From positions 2,046,001 to 2,110,000 of the forward strand of contig JAFFSR010000251.1 of the NCBI GenBank assembly GCA_017163975.1: 64,000 nt of DNA, given 5' to 3'. A model generated the notes under the pieces. It was given only the letters and a program-made list of their open reading frames with translations, was not told the DNA's origin and searched no databases. Position numbers and translations under genes: made by a program. This DNA is from Anastatus disparis. Its lineage: Eukaryota; Arthropoda; Insecta; Hymenoptera; Eupelmidae. Positions 1-10,686 of this stretch are shown piece by piece (within the stretch, counting starts at the first letter, position 1; each line of letters opens with the position of its first letter).

Positions 1-350
1 CTGTAAAAATCATAAAAATCAGTCTACGTAGCTTTATGCAACGTTTATTTTATTAAGATTTCATTAAAATTTAATTCAAGCAAGCCATTAAAATTTGAAT
101 ACAAATATGTAATTAACACAATTCACAACTAACACATAATAAAAATTTTTCGGTGCATAAATTCAAATTCAATTAAAACGAATAATTTAGTGTTACAATC
201 TTTTACGTAAGTATACTTAATATTTTCAACAAAATATTTTTTTTAAACTGGTGAAAAAATCGAAAATTAAATATAGTAATTAGAAAATTTTTTAATTAAT
301 AATATTATAAAATTATTAAAATAATCCTTATAAGAACTTTTTTATTGCAG
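1..350. other. AT-rich sequence, probably intron
   Basis: No exon is visible here. The stretch ends in a good splice acceptor (T-rich run, then ttgcag at 345-350), so it is most simply the intron before the terminal exon that follows. Confidence 0.35.
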
Positions 351-562
351 AAGAATTGAAGACATTGCAATTTCCTCAAAACTATAAACGATCCATACAA
401 TTTCCGCTTAAGAAAAGTTGTGCCATGTTACGCGCCCACCAACGTAGCCTTTGCTGGTTTAACGGTGGCACGTTTTGTCGTGATTGTCGCATTCTAGATT
501 CTCATGAAGCTTTCAATATGTTACATCTTTCTCTTATTTCCTTTTTTTTCATTGTATTTTAA
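351..562 (+). CDS. Probable terminal coding exon of an unidentified upstream gene (partial)
   Basis: The open frame starts right after a strong acceptor (ttgcag at 345-350), in a phase where the first two bases complete a codon, and runs to TAA at 560-562. Possible AATAAA signals lie near 593 and 632. It is less AT-rich than its surroundings and encodes about 70 residues with five cysteines, including a CWFNGGTFCRDC stretch, followed by a hydrophobic tail (LHLSLISFFFIVF) that could be a GPI-anchor signal or a membrane segment. I do not recognise the family. The upstream exons lie outside the window. It could instead be a chance open frame; the acceptor, base composition and poly(A) signals argue for a real exon. 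Confidence 0.4.
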
Positions 563-904
563 ATATCGATGGTATTGATAACATATGATATTAATAAATA
601 GTTATTGTTTATATTGTTAGATTTTTAGTGAAATAAAAGCTTGCTATATATTTATGTATTTTGAAAATATTCCATGTATGTATACTTTTTTTTATATTGG
701 TTTAAGTATATGTTACATTATGTCTTAATAAATAGTCGCAGGATGAAAATATTGTTTAACGGGAAGGTAAAATCAATATATGATAAGTTTCATAGAAAAA
801 TAAAAAAATACTGGAAATCTATATACTGAGATATAGTGTCCCACAATATTTCAATTTAATCACAGAAATCAGGGTGATGTAAGTATGAAAACTTTTTTTT
901 CGTG

Positions 905-981
<77 letters not shown>

Positions 982-1351
982 TATAATTGTTTCCTAAAAA
1001 TAATATTTTTTAAAATGTATATTTTTCTTATTTCGAAATATTTACAGTAAAAAAAAAATAAAATAATTTTATTGCGTAAAAGGACGCTAAGCCATTTATT
1101 TTTCTTTAAATTATACGTTAAAATTGTTCGTTTTTATTTTATTTCAACTTTACCTTAACTATCGATCGATGAATATTATTTGGAATAATTTTTGTAAAAT
1201 AGAATATATTAGTGAAAAAGGTTAGAGACTCGAAATAACTGAACTACTTTTTATTTTTAATATTGTAATAACTGTTACCTTGTTATGCATATTCGGTATT
1301 CAGTAAAAATGGAGTATTTAATATTTAATGGATCATAAAATCAGTTTAAGT
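563..1351. other. Intergenic, AT-rich, upstream of the first ionotropic receptor
   Basis: Nothing coding seen. It contains poly(A) signals for the preceding exon and a long TA microsatellite. The last 100 bases before the receptor start should contain its promoter, but no convincing TATA/Inr pair stands out. Confidence 0.5.
908..980. repeat. (TA)n microsatellite
   Basis: Uninterrupted TA dinucleotide run of roughly 36 units. Its length is likely variable between individuals and assemblies. Confidence 0.95.
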
Positions 1352-3348
1352 ATGTTTCCACTTTTTTATATTTACCTGTTAAAAATACTTTTACCAGCAC
1401 TTGCAGAACCAAAAAGTGCATTCTTAGTAACAGAATCAAATTTAGTGTTTGAGGTGTTGGTAAGATTTTTAATTGCATATTATTTACTGACTTAAACGTC
1501 AATTAAATTTTTTCTATTTAAAACTGTACTTTCATTTCAAGGGTAAAGTTATTCAAAATTGTTTTGAAAACGATCAGAAAAATTCTATTTCACTCATATT
1601 CGAAGGTGAAAATAATACTAATTCTATAAATTTATTATTCTTCTCACTTACGCCAGTGAATTTATTTAATTTGAATGGAATGGAGGTTCTCAAACAGAAT
1701 AGGAGATTTAATAGATTATCTTTCTTATTGCGCAACCCCGTTTTAATAAACAATCATCCTGCAATTAGTATTACGATACTGATTTCATCAGATGCAAATC
1801 TAAAATTATTGTTAAATAATATTAAAAGATCTATTTGGTGGAATAATAATGCATTCTTTTTATTAATTAATACCAACTCTAAAGATAGTTGTTTCATAGC
1901 ACATGCATTATTGCAAATTATGTGGAGTTTTAATGTATTAAACGCAATATATTTATGTCATAAATTAAATAATCAAATGTCATTTTACACATATAATCCA
2001 TATGCAAAATTGGCGCCAAGATTTTGGAATGTAACTCAGATTCATTCTTCAACTCTGGATTCTTGGACGTTATTTGAACATTCTGTTAAGTCTCCACTTA
2101 TTAATGGTAAATATATTGTAAAACCTTTTTTTAAATAAATAAATTTTAATTTTCTATTTTTGTGAAATAGATTCTTTGTTATGTAACAATTTATATTTTG
2201 ATAAAACCAAAAATTTGAATGGATACACTTTGAAAGCAAGTGTTGTAAACGATTTGATTAGTCATAAATATGTCAAAACAAATATTGGTTGTGGCAGGTA
2301 TGTTGGGCCAGCCACTCAATTTTCTTGTACTTTGTTAAAGGTTATCAATGCAACGATCGTAGTAAAAATAACAAATTCTGTCGGTTCTATGGAAGAACCA
2401 AATGGAACAATTAAAGATTTGTTAACTAATACCGTTGATATTTCACTACTTCCTTTCTTTTTAAGATCACATTGGAATACATATACATATCCTTTTAATG
2501 TAGGTAAACTCAAATTTATAACTCGAAAAAAATCATCAAAATACACTGACAACTTACTATTTATTTTTAATAAAGAGGTTTTGATTCTTTTAAGCATACT
2601 TTGTTGTGCATTTATTATATTTTTTAAATGTTTATTACAAGAATCGACATCGGATGCTATTCTAGATTTTCTACGCATATTTATTTGTACTCCCGTATTT
2701 AAAAAACCAGGAAGATCTGCTAGGTTAACATTTTTGCCAATTTTAATACCAATGATATTTTTAATCAATTGCTACATTCAAAGTCAGTTAAGTGCGCTAA
2801 ATATAGTACCTGAATATGATCCGTTTATTGATTCAATTGAAGACTTAATTAAATCTGATCTTACAATTGGTGGAACTTCGAATTACTTAGATTTGATAGC
2901 ATCTGGTTCTCTTCGTAAACGATTCATTGAAATAACTTTTAATGATTGTATCATTCGACTTTTAAAAGGCGATCGTGTAGCTTGTGTTTATGGAAAGATC
3001 TTTTTAAACTATTACGTATATGAAAATAATAGTATACATATATCAAAAAAATCAGTAACAGAAAGGCCTGAAACTTATTTCTGTAGGGAAGATTTGCCAC
3101 TTCTATACAAGCTGAATCTGATTTTGTTAAAGCTGAAAGAAGCTGGAATTTTTAATTTTTGGAATCGACGTAATGAATTTTATCATCTAAAAAATCGTGA
3201 TGAAATTAATTTGAATAAAAGTCTTGATATTCCACATCTTAAAATTAGTTTATATATTTTGGCTGGAGGTTACACACTAAGTATTTTAAGATATATATTT
3301 GAAATAGTTTATTTCAGAATTTTTTGGAATTTATTTTCGAATTTTTAA
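1352..3348 (+). CDS. Divergent ionotropic receptor 1 (chemosensory, iGluR-like)
   Basis: Coding exons 1352-1459, 1542-2106 and 2171-3348 join in frame (phase 0, then phase 1) to give 616 aa. Exon 1 supplies a short hydrophobic N-terminus that fits a signal peptide. Exon 2 carries the poorly conserved extracellular domain with the SIWWNNNAF and YTYNPY landmarks shared by all three copies. Exon 3 carries the two half ligand-binding lobes, M1 (about residues 361-380), a pore loop, M2 (about 411-433, ending NCYIQSQLSAL) and M3 (about 581-606). This is the layout of insect ionotropic receptors, ligand-gated cation channels in the dendrites of sensory neurons. The glutamate-binding residues of true iGluRs are not evident, as is usual for divergent IRs. 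The ligand is unknown. The start codon is the first ATG that gives a signal peptide and a good donor. Intact. It lies upstream of two paralogues, with a retrotransposon inserted between. Confidence 0.88.
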
Positions 3349-4677
3349 TTTTTTATTATCTACGATTTCAATCAAAAAAATATTTAGTAAACACTTATTT
3401 TGTAACTTTCGATAGTCAAAAAATGTTTATTAATATAAACAAAATATTTTTTTTTCTAATCTAAGCAGGTGTTCCAAAGTGTACCTGCAAATTTCAGATG
3501 TTTTTTTCACGAGTTTTTTTTCAACAGGGATTTAACGATAGTATCCAACTTTGTTAAACTTAAAACATGGAGCTATATTAGCATTATTTTGTTCCCGATA
3601 TTTGTTTTGAAATACAAATATTTGTTGCATCACACGCAAAGTTTACGATACAACTTAGAATATGTCTTGTAATTGTCTATCACAGCTAATGCTAGCTTTA
3701 AATCGAATATTTTTGGCCCACGGAACAGTACCTTTTCCTTCTTTTGCTGAGTGCCAAAGGTCCTGTAGAGTATCTCTCAATTTTTTTTTCTTGAGTTAGT
3801 TATTTAAAGTTGTAAATCTCTGCGTAACTAGCACTAAGTTCTCGTTTCTCCGAAGCTTGTCCAGGATGTCAGTGAACATCCGTTCCCATGAGACTCTTAC
3901 GAAAATTTCTTTTCGGGTGGCCTTATTTTTTTCTGTTCCAAATTAGAACTAGCCAGCTGATTTGGGCCAAATAGAAAGTCATCCCTGGTCAGACTTTAAC
4001 AATGCTCACTTTCTTCTTTTTCAATTTTTTTCATAGTTTTCATCTTCGTTTTCGAGATCCGTTGAATTTTGAGCAACCCAACTCAGTGTTTCTAAAGATC
4101 TTGACGTGCATTCTTCTCCTTTGTTTTTTTTCTTGTCATAACTCGATGTCTTCATGAGTTCTAATCTTGGCATCTTCACTTATTGGTCCAAAGTGTTTCA
4201 AATTTGAACCTGTCACTGATTAAAAGCATCTTAAATTTTGAGAAATTCTTCTGGATCTTTAAACCCTCGATAAACTGACATCGACATTTCATAACCCCCA
4301 TAATTTCATCTATCTTTTCTTTTGGGTTACTCTAAGCCCCTATTCAAATGCGTTCTTTGTTTTTTCATCAGTAGCGATACTACTCTGGCCATCCATTCTT
4401 ACTATCAGTTATTTTAGCGTAAACAGATCTTGTTTTTTATGCTAGGCAGCTTCTCTAACGTTTGATAGTATTAAATTGTCCTTTGATAAACGAAGAATGT
4501 ATTCTAGTAAATGGATAACTAAATTAAAGACTATTATTTTTTTTAAATGACATCTTACTTATCATATAATAATTATTAAATTGGGATATACAAATAAGCA
4601 AAATTATAAAAAATACTGAAATCTCAACAATAATTAAACGCATACTATATTTTGTTTATTACAATACATTATTATAT
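3349..4677. other. Intergenic between receptor 1 and the retrotransposon; part may be decayed coding sequence
   Basis: No intact gene. From about 3640 to 4450 the composition is less AT-rich than the flanks. The minus strand shows short protein-like stretches broken by stops and frame changes (for example around 3660-3770 and 3780-3930). This suggests an old, unidentifiable decayed gene or transposon. The short plus-strand open frame at 3469-3672 does not look like a protein. Confidence 0.4.
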
Positions 4678-4681
4678 AGTA
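4678..4681. repeat. Target site duplication, left copy (AGTA)
   Basis: AGTA directly before the first LTR base, repeated at 17515-17518 directly after the last LTR base. Four bases is usual for gypsy-type integrases. A perfect match supports a single, intact and recent insertion. Confidence 0.85.
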
Positions 4682-6064
4682 TGTAAGGGTGGTTTTTATT
4701 TGGGATATTATAAATATATCTAATTAAATACAAAATAATAATCGGCTTATAATTCCCAAATTCTGAGATTTACCAACCTACAAAATTTATAATAATAATA
4801 TAACCAGGGAATTAAATACTCTACCTGTAATATTCTAATCAATTATAAGATCACTTCAATAAATAAGTTAACAAACATCCAATTATAGGGAGCAAACTCA
4901 CTAAATAGACTTTAATTAATTTAATTAAAAGAATCTAGGTTAAGTTATGGACGATTTCTCTAGATTAAGTTAAAATAATAATAAAATATAGAAAATCAAT
5001 TAAAATATACTAAATTTCCGAAAAGAAAATTATTAATTTAAGCAATAATAATAATCAAAATCTCTTTAATATTAAAACAAAAGTGAGTAATGGAGCAACA
5101 CGTGCTCAATATATTTTAGGTTATGTAAGGGTGGGGCTCGAACAGCAGTGCGTATCTCAGATTACGCAATTCTCCAATTGGTGGCGCTAGTATCGTCTTT
5201 CCTCGGAGTCGTTCTCTCTTTAATCTTCAGCAGGCGTTTTATAAAAGCGAGGTTATAACAACTTAATATATATTTCGTATATATATATATAAATCCTCAG
5301 AAATTGAATTAATATGACCTTTGATTTGTAATATGTTTAAAATTATTTGCTTTTAATAGTTGTTATCTTCACAATTGTAAGAAAAGTTATTATAAATCAA
5401 AGAAGTTATTAAAAAAAATTTTGTTTATAAAGAATTTATAAAACCGTTATTTATTATTAATCTCTCACCAAGTTAGAATTTCTACCACTAAAATGAATCT
5501 TTAATTGATACTAAGTTAATAAGAAATAGGTAACTTTATAGATTCAGTAAGACAGAAGTTCAGTAAAAGAAAACTTAAAAAAAAAAAGAAAACAAAGAAA
5601 ATTTCTATAATTAATTATAAACTATTATTTTTAGACTATAAATAATTGAGGTTGTCTCTTCAATTCGATATACCTCAATAGAGAAAAAAAAATTAGTCAG
5701 CTTTATAGAATTTTTACTCACTAGCTTATCAAACTATTTCTTATGCTTAGATATTTCGGTTTAGGACTACGAAATAAAATCTCACGGTTAATTTTCACTA
5801 TTTAATTTAATAACAAATTCTTCTTAATAAATAACTAGAACCACAATATAAATTTTCGCTAATTCACAACGATGTCACGATCTACTGTTAGGTTAGAGAA
5901 CCACGTGGCTATTTATATAGCCTGCCGTGACTTCTCCGCAAAATATTTTAAATTTTACAACAAAATTTCAATTTTTGATTTCTTTCTAATTTATTTATTT
6001 TTAATTAATAGCAACAAATTCAATTAATTACACGTTGCTATTAATTTATCACGAGAGAGAGAGA

Positions 6065-6096
<32 letters not shown>

Positions 6097-7731
6097 CACT
6101 TCGCGCACTATCACTTTTCCTTTCTTTTTATTACAATTTTAAATACAAAAAAAAATTTAATTTAATACAAATTATACCTGTCTTTGTCCGTTGCTACGCT
6201 CGACCTCGGCCATTATCCTATTTTATCCCAATAGGAGAAGCAACAACAAAAATTCAACAAAAAGAAATCTATGAGGATTGACTCCGCAAAATGGCCGGCA
6301 ATCTGTATTATAGACCCTCTAGGCTAATGGCTATGGTTGGCAGTTGGTTCTAACTCACACTCGACCGAATATTTTATTTTTAACAAAAGAAATTTTAATA
6401 ACAATAATCTTTAATAACCGCCAAGAAAACTCAACAATAATAATTAACGATAATAAGTAACAATAAGAGAGTTTAGTTTTAAAGGAAAAAAAAAAAAGTA
6501 ATAACGTATGACTATGCGACAGGGCTACCGAAACGATAATGAGGCACGAAGAAGAAGGAAGCGCATGCTGAGCATCAGTGGCTTCTTCTTCCCTATTGCT
6601 CTCTTTATTACTCTCGTTGTTTCCTATTTGCTATCTCTTTTTATTTCGCGACTCACTAATCAAATAAGGTTCTTTTATCATTTTATTCTGGTGTAGTTTA
6701 CGACTCGCTAGTCAAGTTACATGTTACTTCCTATTACTAGGGTAGTATTTTTATACGTTACAGATTACGCCATCTGCGCGCTTAATTTGATTACATTATT
6801 TCTTATTTTCTTTATAAATGATTAATTCTTTATTTCATTACAATAAAAGTTTCATTTTTCATCAAATAACATAAACGAGTATTAATTAATATTGTAAACA
6901 ATAACTTCTGATTGTTTATTATTTTTAGATTCGCTTGAGTCTTTATTCTGTTAACGCTTTTCATTTTTAACTATTTCGTATAATTGCGAAGTTATTTTAT
7001 TTATTTGTACTGTAGCGCCATCTATAAAAATATACAAAAATGTATTTACAACAAGCAAGTAAAAATTATTATTTAAATTAGGTTTAAATATCTTTAGTAT
7101 TTGCGCGCCACCTATAATATGACTCATTTCAGTTCTTATCTATTAATCTAGCATCTCTTTTTATTATAATTAAGTTTTTTATATCTGTACGCTATCTTTT
7201 TACCATATGCGTTTATCCTACTTTATCGACTTTCATTATTCTATCAGTGTATTCCTATATCTCTCTCTCTTTCTATTTTTTTAACTAATTCTACGCGAGC
7301 GCCACAACAGCGAGCACGTGTTCGTATATTGTGCCGTCGGCGCCGTTTCGCCGCCTCCTAGACGTTTGATTATGAGAATCGTCTGCTCGGGGCTCTCTGT
7401 GTGTCTCGTGAGTGTATATGTGCATAGTTGTTTCTTCGTCAGTGCCGTCAGCCGGTAGTCCAACGTACATGGCTACTTGGCAATAGGTTATGTGATCAGC
7501 TGTGTACATCCAGGGCTCAGCACCGAGAACAAGAACACAACAGAATTATTTCTCTGTTGGTTTCTTACGGTGGCCTTGGTCACTGTCACGAGTGTGGTGA
7601 TTATGCTTTTATGAATTCACACGCTCGGGGAATTATGAATGATTTTTCTTTTTAATAGGTTTTTAATAGATAATTATTTTATTTAAATAAAACAAAAAAA
7701 AATTATTGTGGCGTGAAAATACCACGTCACA
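4682..7731 (-). repeat. LTR of the retrotransposon (3' LTR in element orientation)
   Basis: 3,050 bp, matching 14466-17514 base for base over almost all blocks compared by eye. Visible differences are C/T at 5295 versus 15079, C/T at 5499 versus 15283, and length changes in three homopolymer tracts (near 5577, 6069 and 6484). Unusually long for an insect gypsy-type LTR. It contains several sites close to the insect CTCF core (5178-5190, 6766-6776, 7013-7024, 7103-7114). Short plus-strand open frames inside it (such as 6508-6696) run against the element and are probably chance. Confidence 0.95.
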
Positions 7732-7745
7732 AACACCCCCCCCTT
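7732..7745 (-). promoter_or_regulatory. Polypurine tract (plus-strand DNA primer of the element)
   Basis: On the element strand AAGGGGGGGGTGTT lies directly against the TGTGACG start of the 3' LTR. Position and purine richness are those of the RNase H-resistant primer for second-strand synthesis. Confidence 0.75.
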
Positions 7746-8489
7746 AAATCGGGACATCACCGATGGACCGTTTTACAGATCACCACAAACGCTAGAAACC
7801 AAAGCTCCGCTTGACCAACTCTATAAATAATATCTTATTAGACAACACATATGTTTCAATTCCAACACCACAAATCAAATATATTTTTCAACATATAAAT
7901 AATTCAATTACAATCTTCTATTAATTTTTTTTTTTTTTTCCTTAAGTGATAAATCCTTCTTTGCTCTGAGAAATCACGTGGGTCTCCCTTTCGCTCAGTC
8001 GATATCTACTTTGCGGTAGGAAAGACCTGCTGCGTGATTCTCGAGCTTCGCTATTTCTTATTATACTGCTATGATTTTCTCTCCTTCGCTAATTTGGCTT
8101 TGAGAGCAGCGGTTAGGTTCTAGACATATTTCCAGCACCACTCTGGGAACTATATTTTATACTTCCACAGAGGGTTCTGGAATCAATCCATTAACCACAC
8201 CACTTTCTCAAGCCATTCCGCTAATCTTGGTTTGGAAAGGGGGCACTGAGATCTGACCATACCACCGAGATGAATCGGGGTAGGGACCTTCGTGCGCACC
8301 CTATCTCAATCTCCAATTTAATTTTCTTCTTTAAATTTCTTCTTCAATTTTCTTGGATCTTCTCATACTTTTTATTTTTCCTACCTATTTCTAACCTATC
8401 ATTACAGAAAACTTTTACTCATCAAAGATTCATTCATCATCTTTCGTTCTACCATCACCAATAAACTAATTCATTCATACTTTTTCTAT
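7746..8489. other. Non-coding part of the element between integrase remnant and polypurine tract
   Basis: No open frame with recognisable content on the element strand; nothing resembling an envelope gene. T-rich on the plus strand. Confidence 0.6.
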
Positions 8490-9003
8490 TTAGGGGCTAG
8501 GGTAACGCGGTGGAAGATACCTCTTTAATTGCGACACGTGTGCTTTCGCGCATTGCTTGTTCGACCCGACTTCGATCTCATAAACGCACGGAAAACGAAC
8601 CGACACAATTTTATACGGACCGTCGTACTTGGGAGCGAGCTTCGCTGAGAGTCGTTGCGCCGCATTTGATAGAGGGTGCGTTCTTCGCATCACCTCATCG
8701 CGAACGCTAAATAGTATATCTCTTCTTCCTTTATTATATATTCTTCCTTGTTTTTCCTTCGCTTCATCAATAAATTTCGTTACCAAATCTCTTAATGCAT
8801 CCAATCTTTTTATTCTATCTAGCCATGCTTCTGGGTCTATCTTATGTATTAGACCCGCCGCTTCGACTTCTCTTCTGAGACTTTTTACTGGTCGAGGATG
8901 TCTACCATAACTAAGAAAAGCTGGTGATACCTTGGTTGTTGCTTGCGTAGCAGTGTTTACAGCATGGCGAAATTCATGTATGTGCTGATCCCAATCTCTG
9001 ATA
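8490..9003 (-). pseudogene. Integrase remnant: end of catalytic core and C-terminal domain
   Basis: After the pol frame ends, a second frame on the same strand reads as the last part of a gypsy-type integrase. It begins near the conserved WD..IHEFRHAVNTA block, continues through SPAFLSYGRHPRP, and then gives the basic C-terminal domain (AKLAPKYDGPYKI ... AHVSQLKRYLPP), stopping at 8490. The middle of the catalytic core, which should hold the second Asp and the Glu of the DDE triad, is missing between this block and the pol frame. The junction also shifts the reading frame. Without the intervening sequence it cannot be a working integrase. I infer a deletion of a few hundred bases near 9003-9030. 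Confidence 0.85.
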
Positions 9004-10686
9004 TTGAAACACTATCACATACTTGAATTGTTTCTTGCTTGGACGAAATTCCATTAAATCAGTTACTACTACTGCCCATGGTCTATCTACTACTCGCTTT
9101 CCTATTAATCCTTGTGGACGTTGTTGTGATATCTTACACTTCTGACATTCTACACAACTATTTACGAAGTGAGTAACATCATAGTATAAGCCTCTCCAGT
9201 AATAGTCTCTTGTTATCTTATCGTATGTTTTCTCTATTCCTAGATGTCCGGTAGAAGGTTTACACTGAGCGTCTTTTAGCACTCTGTTACGTTGCTCCAC
9301 AGGTACAACTAACCTCCAATTTTCTTCTCTATTGGTTATAGGGTCTAATAGAGGGTCATTGCGAAATCTGTAGAGTAAGCCGTCTTCAACCTTCCAGCCT
9401 TGATACTTTCTAGGAAATTTTTCAACTTCTACCATTTTCTTCGTATATTCTTCATCCTTAATTTCTGCTATTCCAGCGCATTCTGCATAAATTACTGTAT
9501 CTTCATCATCATTTTTACTAAAGCTTTTCCATTCTCCTTCTTTTACTCTCCATAAACCTCTTCCTAAGCGAGCATCACAGTCGAATTTTTGGCAGAAATC
9601 CACTCCCAGCACTATGTCTTGATCCAAGTTATCAGTAGCTTTCACTGGTAATAAATCAACTACGCCATCTATATCCAGACTAAGTTGAAGTACTCCTACT
9701 ACCTTTGAGATTTTTCCGGTTACGGTTTCAATCAAAATGTTATTTTCCTTCAATCTGTCTTGGAATAGCTCATAGACGCGAGGACCAACCAATGATACCA
9801 TTGCTCCTGGGTCGAACAATGCCTTAAATGGTTTTCCAGCCAAAATAATTCGAAGAAAATTCCTATTTTCTGTAGCCATACTTGCTATTTTCTTCTTTTC
9901 TTCTTCTATAGGTGACGAAAATTTTGATGTGCTTGGCACAGCCTCTCCCCCCCCTTGTTTTGCAGATTCATCGACAACTTTTGCGAAACTGTCCAGCTTC
10001 GTCGAATCGTCGATGACTTCAGCAAAACCAGGATTATGTGATAGATCAACCGGTTTTTCTAGAACCTCTGCATCAGTGGTAGGTACTTTCGTTGCCTCTA
10101 TCATCTCATTATTCAAATCTCCTACTATTTCTTGTACTTCACGCTTGAAATTCTGATTCATTTCAGTTTCTTCTCCATCTGAGGTTGTTGACCAGCCATC
10201 GCCATAAGCGTAGGTTCTGGAATTCCCCAGTGCCTTAAACCGAAGTTCATTAATTTTCTGCGTTGAGTAATCTTCCGTTGATAAACTTCCTTGATTCGCC
10301 CAGCATGAAATTCCCTCGTTTATGAAATTCCCCTTCTGAGCGAGTCTTTTATTATAGGTTCGGTAAGGGTTTATCTTCTTAGCTTCCCTTTCCGCTTTCC
10401 TAAACAACTCTTCATCGTTTACATCAATCTTCAACAAATCTGCTATTATTCTCCTATCTTCTTCATCTTCTTTATCCATTTTATTCGCTTCATAATCTTT
10501 ATTTTCTATTCTATTTCCAATCTTCTTCAACTCTTCATTCTTTTTATTTAACGACTCTTTAATCTCTGGTGGCTTGATTTTAGAGTCTGACGTCCCTGGG
10601 TGGTTCATGAGGGGGGTGTGGGACGAGACAGTCCCCCTGCTGATCCGTTTCCCCAGATTTGTCGTAATGGTGCGCAAGTCACACAA
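8974..10686 (-). CDS. pol: Truncated Pol: protease plus N-terminal integrase, no RT or RNase H
   Basis: The open frame is about 570 codons and overlaps the end of gag in the -1 frame. Residues 1-270 are a charged, low-complexity linker. About 280-365 resemble a retropepsin: LFDPGAMVSLV (Asp292 as candidate catalytic Asp, with DPG instead of the usual DTG/DSG) and later VLGVDF. By about residue 408 the sequence has passed into what precedes integrase, and 430-515 match the integrase zinc-binding domain. There the first zinc His appears replaced by Gln474, with His481, Cys511 and Cys514 kept. The first catalytic Asp is in VTDLMEF (Asp543). The frame stops soon after, at a deletion junction. Intact gypsy-type Pols have several hundred RT/RNase H residues between protease and integrase; none are present, and the join is in frame. 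Confidence 0.85.
   Translation of the reverse strand: MCDLRTITTNLGKRISRGTVSSHTPLMNHPGTSDSKIKPPEIKESLNKKNEELKKIGNRIENKDYEANKMDKEDEEDRRIIADLLKIDVNDEELFRKAEREAKKINPYRTYNKRLAQKGNFINEGISCWANQGSLSTEDYSTQKINELRFKALGNSRTYAYGDGWSTTSDGEETEMNQNFKREVQEIVGDLNNEMIEATKVPTTDAEVLEKPVDLSHNPGFAEVIDDSTKLDSFAKVVDESAKQGGGEAVPSTSKFSSPIEEEKKKIASMATENRNFLRIILAGKPFKALFDPGAMVSLVGPRVYELFQDRLKENNILIETVTGKISKVVGVLQLSLDIDGVVDLLPVKATDNLDQDIVLGVDFCQKFDCDARLGRGLWRVKEGEWKSFSKNDDEDTVIYAECAGIAEIKDEEYTKKMVEVEKFPRKYQGWKVEDGLLYRFRNDPLLDPITNREENWRLVVPVEQRNRVLKDAQCKPSTGHLGIEKTYDKITRDYYWRGLYYDVTHFVNSCVECQKCKISQQRPQGLIGKRVVDRPWAVVVTDLMEFRPSKKQFKYVIVFQYQRLGSAHT

Noticed and set aside
3469..3672. 67-codon plus-strand open frame after receptor 1
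   Set aside because: No homology-like content; it lies in intergenic DNA after a complete receptor gene.
6508..6696. 62-codon plus-strand frame with two hydrophobic stretches inside the LTR (repeated at 16291-16479)
   Set aside because: It runs against the element, lies wholly in LTR sequence and its two copies are identical only because the LTRs are. No sign of selection can be read.
7746..8489. Possible envelope gene of an errantivirus-type element
   Set aside because: No open frame with a signal peptide or membrane anchor on the element strand in this interval.
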